DNA of 64,000 nt from FEB-22 sp003105195 (GTDB lineage: Bacteria > Pseudomonadota > Alphaproteobacteria > Rhizobiales > Xanthobacteraceae). How positions within the stretch are numbered: position 1 is the first letter of the stretch; the number at the start of each line of letters is the position of its first letter. Made by a program: the position numbers and the translations under genes. Of this stretch, positions 7,379 to 16,334 are shown piece after piece. Location: assembly GCA_027493405.1 (NCBI GenBank), contig JAOSKV010000034.1, positions 209,477 to 273,476 on the forward strand, in the 5' to 3' direction. The notes beneath the pieces were generated by a model. That model was not told the DNA's origin. It did not search any database and saw only the letters and a program-made list of their open reading frames with translations.

Positions 7379-10300
7379 ATGACACTCCCGAACGCGCTGC
7401 GAGACGTTACCCTCGACGACAAGTACGACCTCGCCAAGGACCGGGTGTTCGTCACCGGCTACCAGGCGCTGATCCGGCTCGCCCTGATGCAGAAGGAGCG
7501 CGACCGGCGCGCCGGGCACAACACGGCCGGCTACATCTCGGGCTATCGCGGCTCGCCGCTCGGCGGCCTCGACCAGCAGTTCATGCGGGCGCAGCGCTGG
7601 CTCGACCGCTACGACGTCGTGTTCCAGCCGGGCCTCAACGAGGACCTGGCAGCGACCGCGATCTGGGGCACCCAGCAGGCGGAGCTGCGCGGCGAGGGCA
7701 AGTACGACGGCATCTACGGCATGTGGTACGGCAAGGGCCCGGGCGTCGACCGCACCGGCGACGTGTTCCGCCACGCCAACTTCGCCGGCACCGCCCCGCT
7801 CGGCGGGGTGCTGGCCCTGATGGGCGACGACCACACGGCCGAATCCTCCACCACGGCGCACCAGTCGGAATTCCACTTCGTCGACGTGATGATCCCGATC
7901 CTGAACCCGGCGGGCGTGCAGGAGATCATCGACTACGGCCTCTACGGCTGGGCCATGTCGCGCTTCTGCGGCACCTGGGTGGCGCTGAAATGCATGCACG
8001 AGACGGTGGAGTCCACCGGCGTCGTGGACGGCAGCCTCGACCGGGTGAAGATCGTCACCCCGGACGACTTCCGCATGCCCGAAGGCGGGCTCAACATCCG
8101 GCTGGTCGACACGATCCTCGGGCAGGAGGCGCGCCTGCACGACTTCAAGCGCGACGCCATGCTGGCCTTCCTGCGCGCCAACAAGATCAACCGCTACGTC
8201 ACGTCGGGCGGCCGCAACCCGAAGATCGGCATCATCACGGTCGGCAAGAGCTATCTCGACGTGCGCCAGGCCCTGGACGAGCTCGGCATCGACGAGGTCA
8301 AGTGCAACGATCTCGGCATCCGCCTCTACAAGGTCGGCTGCCCCTGGCCGCTGAGCCAGCGCGAGCTCAAGGAGTTCGCCGACGGGCTCGACCTGATGAT
8401 CGTGGTGGAAGAGAAGCGCTCGCTGATCGAGGTGCAGGTGCGCGAGGAGCTCTACGGCACCGCGAACCAGCCGGTCTGCATCGGCAAGCGCGACGAGCAG
8501 GGCAACTGGCTGTTCCCCGTGAAGGGCGCGCTCGATCCGAACGACATCGCGATCTGCATCGGCGAGCGGATCCTGCAGCGCGGCCACAACGAGGACATCG
8601 CGGCGCGCGTCGCGCGCCTCAAGCAGGCGCAGCGCGCGCTCGCCGAGGTGCAGGACGTGGCGCAGCGCATCCCCTATTTCTGCTCGGGCTGCCCGCACAA
8701 CACTTCCACGGTGGTGCCGGAGGGCATGCGCGCCTATGCGGGCATCGGCTGCCACTTCATGGCGCAGTGGATGAACCGCAACACGCTCGGCTTCACCCAG
8801 ATGGGCGGCGAGGGCGCCAACTGGATCGGCGAGGCGCCGTTCTCCAAGCGCAACCACGTGTTCCAGAACCTCGGCGACGGCACCTACAACCACTCGGGCT
8901 ATCTGGCGATCCGCGCCGCGGCCGCCTCGGGCGTCAACATCACCTACAAGATCCTGTACAACGACGCGGTGGCGATGACCGGCGGCCAGCGCAACGAGGG
9001 CGGGCTGACGGTGCCGATCATCGCGCGCCAGGTCGCGGCGGAAGGCGCGAAGAAGGTGGTCGTCGTCACCGACGAGCCCTGGAAGTATCCCTCCGACACC
9101 GATTGGCCGGCCGGCACCACGATCCATCACCGCGACGACCTGATGAGCGTGCAGGCCTCGCTCGCCGAGATCCCGGGCCTGACGGTGCTGATCTACGACC
9201 AGACCTGCGCGGCCGAGAAGCGGCGCCGGCGCAAGCGGGGGCAGTATCCGGACCCGGACAAGCGGGTGCTGATCAACGAGCTCGTCTGCGAGGGCTGCGG
9301 CGACTGCGGCGTGAAGTCGAACTGCGTCTCGGTGCAGCCGCTCGCCACCGAATGGGGGCGCAAGCGCACCATCGACCAGACCAGCTGCAACAAGGACTTC
9401 TCCTGCGTCAAGGGCTTCTGCCCCTCCTTCGTCACCGTCGAGGGCGGCAAGCTCAAGAAGGGCGAGGGGGTCGCCGAGCGCGACGACCTGCCGGCGCTGC
9501 CGGAGCCCGCGACGCCGCGGCTCGCGCCCGGCGGGCGGCCCTACAGCATCATCGTCACGGGGGTCGGCGGCACCGGCATCGTCACGGTCGGCGGCGTGCT
9601 CGGCATGGCGGCGCACCTCGAGGGCAAGGGAATCGGCATCATCGACCAGGCAGGCCTCGCGCAGAAGGGCGGCGCGGTCTACAGCCACATGCGCATCGCG
9701 GCGACGCCGGAGGACATCCATGCGATCCGGGTCGCGGCGGGCAGCTGCGACCTGGTGCTCGGCGGCGACATGGTGGTGGTCGGCACCCGCAAGGTGCTGG
9801 CCGCGATGAAGCCCGAGGCGACGCGCGTGGTGCTGAACACGGCCGAGATCCTGCCGGGCGACTTCACGCGCAACGCCGACTTCTCGCTGCCGACCGAGCG
9901 GCTCAAGCGCACCATCGCGGCGCGCGCCGGCGCCGACAACACCCGCTTCGTCCACGCGACGCGGCTCGCCAATGCGCTGCTCGGCAACTCGATCGGCGCC
10001 AACATCTTCCTGGTCGGCTACGCCTACCAGCTCGGCGCGCTGCCGCTCTCGGCGGCCTCGATCGAGCGGGCGATCGAGCTCAACGGCGAGGCCGTGGCCA
10101 TGAACCTCGCGGCCTTCCGCTGGGGTCGGCGCGCGGCCGTGGACCAGGCCGCGGTCGAGGCGCTGGCGAAGCCGCCGGCCGGCGAGGGCAGCGACGCGCG
10201 CCGGCTCTCGGAGTCGATCGAGGAGATGATCGCGCGGCGGGTGGCGTTCCTCACCGACTACCAGAACGCCGCCTATGCGGCGCGCTACCGCGCCCTGGTC

Positions 10301-10879
10301 GACAAGGTGCGCACCGCCGAGGCCGCCAGGGCGCCGGGCAAGAGCGGGCTTTCCGAGGCGGTCGCGCGCTATCTCTTCAAGCTGATGGCCTACAAGGACG
10401 AGTACGAGGTGGCGCGGCTCTATACGGACGGCAGCTTCGCGCGCCAGCTCAAGAACGAGCTCGCGGGCGAGAACCTGCGGCTCAAGGTGCATCTCGCGCC
10501 GCCGCTGCTGGCGCGCCGCGACAAGGCCACGGGACTGCCGCGCAAGATGACCTTCGGACCGTGGATCTTCACGGCGTTCCGGATGCTGGCGCGGTTCAGG
10601 TTCCTGCGCGGCAGCGCCCTCGATCCCTTCGGCTACACGCAGGAGCGCCGGACCGAGAGGGAGCTCGTGCGCGACTACGAGGCGCTCCTCGCCGAGATCG
10701 TCGAGAAGCTCACGCCCGAGAATCACAGCCTCGCGGTCGGGCTCGCCAACATCCCGGAGAAGATCCGCGGCTTCGGCCACGTGAAGGCCGCGTTCCTGCA
10801 AACCGCCAAGGCCGAGGAGGCGGCGCTGCTGGAGCAGTTCCGCTCGGGCGCCTCGCCGCTGCTGCGGGCCGCGGAGTAG
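7379..10879 (+). CDS. Indolepyruvate ferredoxin oxidoreductase, fused alpha-gamma form
   Basis: 1166 residues, the length of the fused IorA/IorB-type enzymes of aerobic proteobacteria. It oxidatively decarboxylates aryl- or branched 2-oxo acids to acyl-CoA, passing electrons to ferredoxin. The N-terminal pyrimidine-binding part starts DKYDLAKDRVFVTGYQALIR with GYRGSPLGG; the TPP part includes GGEGANWIGE; a Cys-rich iron-sulfur region carries CEGCGDCG and CNKDFSCVKGFCPSF (about 640-690). The gamma domain begins IIVTGVGGTGIVTVGG. The ATG at 7379 has GGAGG eight bases upstream; an in-frame ATG at 7268 lacks such a site. In context with the Liv/acyl-CoA genes it may serve aromatic or branched amino-acid catabolism. 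Confidence 0.93.
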   Translation: MTLPNALRDVTLDDKYDLAKDRVFVTGYQALIRLALMQKERDRRAGHNTAGYISGYRGSPLGGLDQQFMRAQRWLDRYDVVFQPGLNEDLAATAIWGTQQAELRGEGKYDGIYGMWYGKGPGVDRTGDVFRHANFAGTAPLGGVLALMGDDHTAESSTTAHQSEFHFVDVMIPILNPAGVQEIIDYGLYGWAMSRFCGTWVALKCMHETVESTGVVDGSLDRVKIVTPDDFRMPEGGLNIRLVDTILGQEARLHDFKRDAMLAFLRANKINRYVTSGGRNPKIGIITVGKSYLDVRQALDELGIDEVKCNDLGIRLYKVGCPWPLSQRELKEFADGLDLMIVVEEKRSLIEVQVREELYGTANQPVCIGKRDEQGNWLFPVKGALDPNDIAICIGERILQRGHNEDIAARVARLKQAQRALAEVQDVAQRIPYFCSGCPHNTSTVVPEGMRAYAGIGCHFMAQWMNRNTLGFTQMGGEGANWIGEAPFSKRNHVFQNLGDGTYNHSGYLAIRAAAASGVNITYKILYNDAVAMTGGQRNEGGLTVPIIARQVAAEGAKKVVVVTDEPWKYPSDTDWPAGTTIHHRDDLMSVQASLAEIPGLTVLIYDQTCAAEKRRRRKRGQYPDPDKRVLINELVCEGCGDCGVKSNCVSVQPLATEWGRKRTIDQTSCNKDFSCVKGFCPSFVTVEGGKLKKGEGVAERDDLPALPEPATPRLAPGGRPYSIIVTGVGGTGIVTVGGVLGMAAHLEGKGIGIIDQAGLAQKGGAVYSHMRIAATPEDIHAIRVAAGSCDLVLGGDMVVVGTRKVLAAMKPEATRVVLNTAEILPGDFTRNADFSLPTERLKRTIAARAGADNTRFVHATRLANALLGNSIGANIFLVGYAYQLGALPLSAASIERAIELNGEAVAMNLAAFRWGRRAAVDQAAVEALAKPPAGEGSDARRLSESIEEMIARRVAFLTDYQNAAYAARYRALVDKVRTAEAARAPGKSGLSEAVARYLFKLMAYKDEYEVARLYTDGSFARQLKNELAGENLRLKVHLAPPLLARRDKATGLPRKMTFGPWIFTAFRMLARFRFLRGSALDPFGYTQERRTERELVRDYEALLAEIVEKLTPENHSLAVGLANIPEKIRGFGHVKAAFLQTAKAEEAALLEQFRSGASPLLRAAE

Positions 10880-10897
10880 AAAAGGTCGCAGCCTCTC

Positions 10898-11009
10898 CGT
10901 CATCCCGGCCGAGCGACGCGAGAGCCGGGATCCGTGTCCCCGGTCGTCGCGATGCGGACAGACCGGGTTGTGGATTCCGGATAGCCGCTTTGCGGCTTCC
11001 GGGATGACG
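10898..11009. repeat. Mosaic palindromic intergenic repeat
   Basis: Outer 11-bp inverted repeats CGTCATCCCGG (10898) and CCGGGATGACG (10999) enclose smaller palindromes (CCCGGC...GCCGGG and TAGCCGC...GCGGCT). This is the common rhizobial type of intergenic palindromic unit. It lies between the 3' ends of the convergent IOR and M48 genes, where it could also slow transcription. Confidence 0.7.
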
Positions 11010-11038
11010 ACCGGGAGTGTCGCTCGATCGGGTAGCAA

Positions 11039-12163
11039 TCACCGCGCCTTGCAGATCGCCTTGAGCGCAGCCCATTGCTGTGCGGTGATGAGCTCGGGGC
11101 CGGTGCTCGGACGCTCCTGGCGGCGCATCTCGGCGAGGCGATCCTCGGTGAGCGGGTGGCTCGCGAGCAGCGGTATCGTCTTCTTCGCCTGGGCGCCGGT
11201 GATGCGGAAGAGGAGCTCGCCCATCGGGGCCGGCGAGCGGCCGAGCCGGTGCATCAGCTCCACCGTGTAGGCGTCGGCGCGGCGCTCGGCCTCGCGCGAG
11301 TGGGAGGCGTCGAGCAGCGTGCGGGAGGCGAAGATCACGGCGCCGGTCCCCGTGGTGTCGCCGAACAGGAGGCCGAGCAGGAACGAGGAGCCGCCGATCT
11401 CGATGATCCGGCGCAGGTTGTCGCGGTGGCGCACGTGGCCGAGTTCGTGGGCGATCACGCCGGCGAGCTCGTCGGCATTGGCGGCGCGCTGCAGGAGCCC
11501 GTCGAACACGTAGATCCGGCCGCCCGGCAGGGCGACCGCGTTGGCGGCCGAGCTCGACAGCACGCTCGCCTCGAGCGGCATCTCGAGGCCACCCGCGCGC
11601 GCGAGCCGGTCGATCAGCGCATCGAAGGCGGCCCGGCCCTGCGCCCCGGTGCAGGGCTCGCCCTTGAACACGACGCGGACCTGCTTGTCGACCGCTTCGC
11701 CGATGCGCGCCTCGAGGCCGGCCGGCACGAGCGGCGTCAGGCGCTCGGCCAGCAGCGGGATCCCGAACACCGCGACCGCGACGATCGAGCAGGCGGCGGC
11801 GAGCGACCAGGCGACGATGCGCCAGGCCTGGGAGGCGTCGCCGCGGCCGTGATCGAGGGAGGGGCAGCGCGCCGCGACCGCGCCGGCGAGCGCGGCGTCG
11901 GCGATCTCCAGACGCGCGAAGGGGAGCGTCGCCGTGCAGGCGAGGCGCAGGCGGCCCGCGGGACCGTCCGCGCGGCGGATCGCCGCGTAGGGCCAGGCCG
12001 CGAGCACGTGCCCGTCCTCGCGGATCTCGAGGTCGGCGGCGAGGCGCAGCGTCACGGGGTGCTTGCGGTTGGAGGTGCCGTCCAGATAGAGCGCGCCGTC
12101 CGGCGCCGGCGCGGTGGGTGGCGCGGCTTCGTCGCACCTTGCGTCGTCGGCAAGGGCGGACAT
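11039..12163 (-). CDS. M48 family zinc metallopeptidase with an N-terminal membrane anchor
   Basis: 374 residues. The zinc motif HELGH is at residues 239-243 and the third-ligand helix is EAERRADAYTVELM. A hydrophobic segment (about 110-135) separates a cytoplasmic ~100-residue N-terminal domain, with a PH-like DGTSNRKHPVTLRLAADLEI start, from the peptidase domain. It resembles BepA/LoiP-like M48 quality-control peptidases, but with the extra N-terminal domain. Its ATG directly abuts the stop of the DUF898 gene, so the two form an operon and probably act at the same membrane. Substrate unknown. Confidence 0.9.
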   Translation of the reverse strand: MSALADDARCDEAAPPTAPAPDGALYLDGTSNRKHPVTLRLAADLEIREDGHVLAAWPYAAIRRADGPAGRLRLACTATLPFARLEIADAALAGAVAARCPSLDHGRGDASQAWRIVAWSLAAACSIVAVAVFGIPLLAERLTPLVPAGLEARIGEAVDKQVRVVFKGEPCTGAQGRAAFDALIDRLARAGGLEMPLEASVLSSSAANAVALPGGRIYVFDGLLQRAANADELAGVIAHELGHVRHRDNLRRIIEIGGSSFLLGLLFGDTTGTGAVIFASRTLLDASHSREAERRADAYTVELMHRLGRSPAPMGELLFRITGAQAKKTIPLLASHPLTEDRLAEMRRQERPSTGPELITAQQWAALKAICKAR

Positions 12164-13360
12164 TCAGAAGCCGCCGAGATCCAGGCCGTCGGCGAGGCCC
12201 TCGCCCACCGCACTGGCGAGACGATCCCCTGCGAGCGTGCTCTCGGCCGCCGCCAGGTCGTGCACCGTGGCGGATTCGGCCATGCGCACCCAGAGGCCGC
12301 GCATCAGGTAGATGCGCAGGAAGATGCCCGCCGTGACGGCCGCGACCAGGTAGCCGAGGCCGATCAGGATCGGGACCGAAACGTGCAGCTGCGTGATGCT
12401 CAAGACCTGCTTTCCGAGACTGCCGTCGTGGGTGGTGAACAAGACGGCCAGGCCGAGCACCGTCGTGGCCCAGGCGCCGACACCGAAGAGGAGCAGCACG
12501 CACCAGCCGATCGCCTTCCAGTAGAGGCCGATCAGCGCACCGCCGCCCAGCGTCGATTCGAAGCTCAGCTCGCCGAGCCGGACGCCCGCGATCCACCAGC
12601 GCCACTCGATCGCCCGGTAGGCCGCATAGCAGAACGGCAATGCGATCAGCGTCGCCGGAAAGGTCAGGAACGCCAGCGGTGTCACGGCCGCGAGGGCAAA
12701 GCCGCCGAGCACCGCGAGGCCCACGGCCCAGAGCCACCAGATCTGCTTGAGGAGCTCCCATCCGGTGCCCTCGAAGCGGCCCGCGAGCGTGCCGTAGGAG
12801 GTGTGCCGCATCTTGTAGCGCTCGAGCGCGGCCTGGCGCCACGGCAGGGCGAGGCCGAGGGTGAGGAGCCCGAGCAGGGTCCACAGGCTGAAGCGCAGCA
12901 CATAGGCGAGACCCGAGCCGCCCATGCCGAAGCGCACGCCGCGCCACACCGTGCGGGTCAAGCGATAGCGCCGCGCGCGGTAGCGTGCGAACTGGGCGAA
13001 CAGGTAGAAGAAGACGAACAGCGGGACGCTGGCGAAGGCCTGCCAGCGCTCCGCCTCGATGCCGACGAGGAAGTAGGCGAGGTAGACCGGCATCAGGATC
13101 GCGAGCGCGAACAGGAAGCCGAGCAGCAGCTCCTTCGCGGTGCCGGTGTATTCGGCCGCATCGCCGTCGACCGCGGTGTTGGACCAGAGATGCCGGCGCA
13201 GGTCGGTGGTGAGCCAGAAGCGGTAGAAGCCCAGGGTGAGCAGCTCGAACAACGCGCCGCGCGTCGCCAGCCGCTCGAAATCGGATCGCGGCGCCGCGAA
13301 GGTGACCGGCCGCTCGGCGGCAAGGGGGCGGGGCTCGTGCATGGCCGTCTCGCAGGGCAT
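12164..13360 (-). CDS. DUF898 (YjgN-like) multi-pass membrane protein
   Basis: 398 residues. The DUF898 hallmarks are visible: LFELLTLGFYRFWLTTDLRRHLW near the N-terminus (in part GFYRFWLTTDLRRHLW), then FRYTG-like AAEYTGTAKELLLGFL, and a repeated G-x-x-L-x-L pattern across about eight hydrophobic segments. YjgN proteins are inner-membrane proteins of unknown role. It is the first gene of a two-gene operon with the M48 peptidase, a pairing known from other proteobacteria. ATG at 13360 and at 13342 are both possible starts; the second (MHEPRPLAAERPVTF) gives a more usual N-terminus. Confidence 0.88.
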   Translation of the reverse strand: MPCETAMHEPRPLAAERPVTFAAPRSDFERLATRGALFELLTLGFYRFWLTTDLRRHLWSNTAVDGDAAEYTGTAKELLLGFLFALAILMPVYLAYFLVGIEAERWQAFASVPLFVFFYLFAQFARYRARRYRLTRTVWRGVRFGMGGSGLAYVLRFSLWTLLGLLTLGLALPWRQAALERYKMRHTSYGTLAGRFEGTGWELLKQIWWLWAVGLAVLGGFALAAVTPLAFLTFPATLIALPFCYAAYRAIEWRWWIAGVRLGELSFESTLGGGALIGLYWKAIGWCVLLLFGVGAWATTVLGLAVLFTTHDGSLGKQVLSITQLHVSVPILIGLGYLVAAVTAGIFLRIYLMRGLWVRMAESATVHDLAAAESTLAGDRLASAVGEGLADGLDLGGF

Positions 13361-13461
13361 GGCGGACCACGGCCGCGGGGCCGGGGTCGCACCGGGGATC
13401 GATACGGGAATTTGTCGCCGCGCCCTGTGCGGACGTTCAAGGCGGGCCGGAGCGGCAGGGG

Positions 13462-13881
13462 TTAACCGTGCAGGGTCAAGCCCTTGAGCGCGCGGTCGAC
13501 CTGGTTCCTGGGGCCTTCCACCGCGAAGCCGGCGAGGCGGAGCGCCTGGGTCGCCACGGCCGCCACCGCCGCGCGGTTGGCGGCATCGTGGCCGGTGGCG
13601 AACAGCTCGTCCGTGAACACCGCGAGAAAGAGGCCGCGCGCCCGCGCCTGGTCGAAGGCCTGCCGCAGCGCGTCGTGCCCACCCGCGAGGACCATCACGG
13701 GCTGGCGGAACATCGCCGCATAGCCGATGCCGGATGCGTCGGCATAAGGCTCCCCGATGGTCGCGGGACGGCCGGCCGCGATCGCGCTCGCGAGAAAGGC
13801 CGTCATGTTCAGCTTCTGCCAGACCGGGAGGTCGTCACGGACCGCGACCGCGATCTTGTTGTCGAAGCGCATCTCTTGCAT
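13462..13881 (-). CDS. DUF2000 family protein
   Basis: 139 residues, whole-length match to the small DUF2000 alpha/beta proteins: KIAVAVRDDLPVWQKLNMTAFL at the start (first part), IGEPYADASG in the middle, and the TDELFATGHDAANRAAVA motif near residue 95. The family resembles peptidyl-tRNA hydrolase-like folds, but no activity is established. An ATG at codon 5 (MRFDNKIAV) is an alternative start. It stands alone, facing away from the following protease-like gene. Confidence 0.85.
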   Translation of the reverse strand: MQEMRFDNKIAVAVRDDLPVWQKLNMTAFLASAIAAGRPATIGEPYADASGIGYAAMFRQPVMVLAGGHDALRQAFDQARARGLFLAVFTDELFATGHDAANRAAVAAVATQALRLAGFAVEGPRNQVDRALKGLTLHG

Positions 13882-14002
13882 CCTTCAGGGAACGTGAAGA
13901 TGACCGCGCGGCGGATGCGGCGTCTTGTACGCTTGTGCAGTCGCGTCGCGTCGGCCTTGGTGCGTCGGGGTGCGCGGCGCGGCCGGGAGGGAAAGAGGTC
14001 CG

Positions 14003-14980
14003 ATGTCCTCGCTCAGCGACTGGAAGGTGCCGTCGTCCGTGCAGCCGAATCCGGGCGACTACGCCTACGATCTCGGGCGCGCCCTCGATGCGGTGGTCGG
14101 GATCCATACGCTGGTTCCGGCCGACGCCTTCACGGCGGAGACGCTCGGCACCGAGCGGGCCGGCAACGGCGTGCTGATCGACGAGAAGGGGCTGGTGCTG
14201 ACCATCGGCTACCTGATCACCGAGGCCGAGACCGTATGGCTGCATCTCGCGGACGGGCACGCGGTGCCGGGCCACGTGCTCGGCTACGACCAGGCGAGCG
14301 GCTTCGGGCTCGTGCAGGCACTCGCGCGCCTCGACCTGCCGGCGCTGCGGCTCGGAAGCTCGCAGGCCGCGGCGGTGGGCGATAAGGTCGTGGTGGCGGG
14401 CGCCGGCGGCCGCCAGCGTTCGGTCGCGGCCACGATCGTCGCCAAGCAGGAGTTCGCGGGCTATTGGGAATACGTGCTCGACGAGGCGATCTTCACGGCG
14501 CCGGCGCATCCGAACTGGGGCGGCACCGCGGTGATCGGTCCGGCCGGAGACCTGATCGGCATCGGCTCGCTGCAGCTGCAGCAGGCGCGCGACGGCGGAC
14601 CCGGCGAGCACCTCAACATGGTCGTGCCGATCGACCTGCTGAAGCCGATCCTCGGCGACCTCGAGACGCTCGGCCGTCCCGACCGGCCGCCGCGCCCCTG
14701 GCTCGGCTTCTACGTGACCGAGGTCGACGACCGGGTCGTGATCGCGGGGCTCGCCACCGGCGCCCCGGCGCAGCGCGCCAAGCTGCAGACCGGCGACATC
14801 GTGCTCTCGGTCGCGGGAAAGCCGGTGAGCGACCTGGTCGGCCTGTTCCGCGGCATCTGGTCGCTCGGCGAGGCTGGTGTCGAGGTGCCGCTCGCGATCT
14901 TCCGCGACGGCCGCACCGTCGAGGTGCGGGTCGCATCCAGCGACCGCAACCGGTTCCTGAAGAGCCCGAGCCTGCACTGA
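14003..14980 (+). CDS. HtrA-like trypsin-fold protein with PDZ domain but no catalytic triad
   Basis: 325 residues: a DegP-like beta-barrel domain (about 20-220) followed by a PDZ domain (about 228-310, PRPWLGFYVTEVDDRVVIAG). At the positions of the HtrA triad it has Y70 instead of His (LVLTIGYLITEAE), G100 instead of Asp (DQASGFGLVQ), and W172 instead of Ser (HPNWGG for GNSGG). It therefore cannot be a normal serine protease. There is no clear signal peptide, so it may work in the cytoplasm. A binding or scaffold role through the PDZ domain is inference. The start at 14003 follows GGGAAAGAGG. Confidence 0.85.
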   Translation: MSSLSDWKVPSSVQPNPGDYAYDLGRALDAVVGIHTLVPADAFTAETLGTERAGNGVLIDEKGLVLTIGYLITEAETVWLHLADGHAVPGHVLGYDQASGFGLVQALARLDLPALRLGSSQAAAVGDKVVVAGAGGRQRSVAATIVAKQEFAGYWEYVLDEAIFTAPAHPNWGGTAVIGPAGDLIGIGSLQLQQARDGGPGEHLNMVVPIDLLKPILGDLETLGRPDRPPRPWLGFYVTEVDDRVVIAGLATGAPAQRAKLQTGDIVLSVAGKPVSDLVGLFRGIWSLGEAGVEVPLAIFRDGRTVEVRVASSDRNRFLKSPSLH

Positions 14981-15044
14981 GTCCCGATCCCGCTGCCGCC
15001 GCGATCGCTTCCGCGCTGCGGGAGCCCAGCGCTCTTAGCCATCA

Positions 15045-15191
15045 TCAGCGGCGCGCTGTGCGTCGATCAGCTCCTGGGACGTCTTGATCGCGACCGGGTG
15101 GAGCCGGGTCGAACGCTTTTACAGATCCCATCGCGCCCTTGCCGAGCGTTTCGGTGATCCGGTACTTGCCCAGGCGCTCGGGATGGCTCAT
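15045..15191 (-). pseudogene. Remnant of a serine/threonine protein kinase N-terminus
   Basis: From ATG at 15191 the frame reads MSHPERLGKYRITETLGKGA then MGSV-KAFDP: the glycine-rich loop of a Hanks-type kinase (GKGAMGSV). After a frame change the next kinase element, VAIKTSQELIDAQRAADDG, is readable, holding the ATP-binding lysine of subdomain II. The sequence stops there (TAA at about 15040), so only ~50 of ~280 kinase-domain residues remain and the catalytic HRD and DFG regions are absent. It sits back-to-back with the damaged dehydrogenase gene. Confidence 0.75.
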
Positions 15192-15308
15192 CGGGAAGCT
15201 CGACGGCAGAGGATGGTCGCCGCGGGTGGGCCGCCGTCCCGCGCGCAAGTGCGGGTGGCGGGGACGGCGCCGGGTGGCGAGAATGCGGCCTGGACGACGG
15301 GAGCTCGA

Positions 15309-16146
15309 CAGACCATCCAGCACATCGGCGTCGTCGGCGCCGGAACCATGGGCAACGGCATCGCACAGGCGTTCGCGGGGAAGGGCTTTGCGGTGACGAT
15401 GACCGACGTCGCCGAGGCCGCGCTGGCGCGCGGGCTGGCGACGATCGAGGCGAGCCTCGAGCGCTTGGTAAAGAAGGACAAGCTCGCGGCGAACGACAAG
15501 GCCGCGACGCTCGCCCGCATCAAGACCTCGATGCGGCTCGCCGACCTCGCGGACGCCGACCTCGTCATCGAGGCGGCGACCGAGACCTCGAGCTCAAGCT
15601 CGGTCTTTTCGCCGAGCTCGATGCGGCGTCCGCCCGGACGATCATCGCGACAAACCCCTCGATCTCGATCGCGCCTCGCCGGCGGCGACCAAGCGGTCCG
15701 ACCGGGTGATCGGCATGCACTCTTCAACCCGGTGCCGGTGATGCAGCTGGTGGAGCTCATCCGCGGGCTGCAGACCTCCGACGAGACCTATGCCCAGGTC
15801 GAGGCGGCGTCGAAGGCGCTCGGCAAGGCACCTGTGCGGGTGCGGAACAGCCCCGGCTTCGTCGTGAACCGGATGCTCTGCCCGATGATCAACGAGGCCG
15901 TGTTGGCGCTCGCCGAGGGGCGCGACCGCCGAGGAGATCGACCACGCCATGAAGCTCGGCGCGAACCATCCGATCGGGCCGCTCGCACTCTGCGACCTGA
16001 TCGGCCTGGACGTCGAGCTCGCGGTGATGAACGTGCTCTACGAGGGATTTAAGGACCCGAAGTACCGCCCGGCGCCGCTCCTGGTCGAGATGGTCGAGGC
16101 GGGCCGCCTCGGGCGCAAGACCGGGCGCGGGTTTTCACCCGGTTGA
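15309..16146 (+). pseudogene. 3-hydroxyacyl-CoA dehydrogenase, broken by several single-base indels
   Basis: Fragments in three frames add up to a full ~290-residue 3-hydroxybutyryl-CoA dehydrogenase: HIGVVGAGTMGNGIAQAFAG (NAD-binding), LELKLGLFAELDAA, then FNPVPVMQLVELIRG, VRNSPGFVVNRML and NHPIGPLALCDLIGLDV. Frame changes fall near 15590, 15650-15715, 15922 and 16133. The start codon also seems lost: GGGAGCTCGACAGACC would read ATGACC (M-T-I-Q-H-I-G) with one added T. All conserved residues survive, so recent decay or sequence error is more likely than old decay. The intact enzyme would oxidise 3-hydroxyacyl-CoA, fitting the acyl-CoA genes downstream. Confidence 0.85.
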
Positions 16147-16334
16147 CGACCGGCCGGCCCGCCGGCGGGGGCCGGCGCGTACTCTCGCCCGACGGCGACG
16201 CGCGCCGGTGGGGGCGGCGGCGGTTTTAGGCAAAGCGGCGCATCCTCGGATTCCGCTCCCAGCCGCCCGCGAGAGGCGGCGGAGCGCAGGACCCAGCCTG
16301 CGTCCCGCCGGTTTCGTCGGGGATCCACAGGGGA

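Noticed and set aside
7244..11038. A 1264-codon open frame antisense to the indolepyruvate oxidoreductase
   Set aside because: Same shadow effect of high GC; the composition is not protein-like and the sense strand carries a clear enzyme with a good ribosome site.
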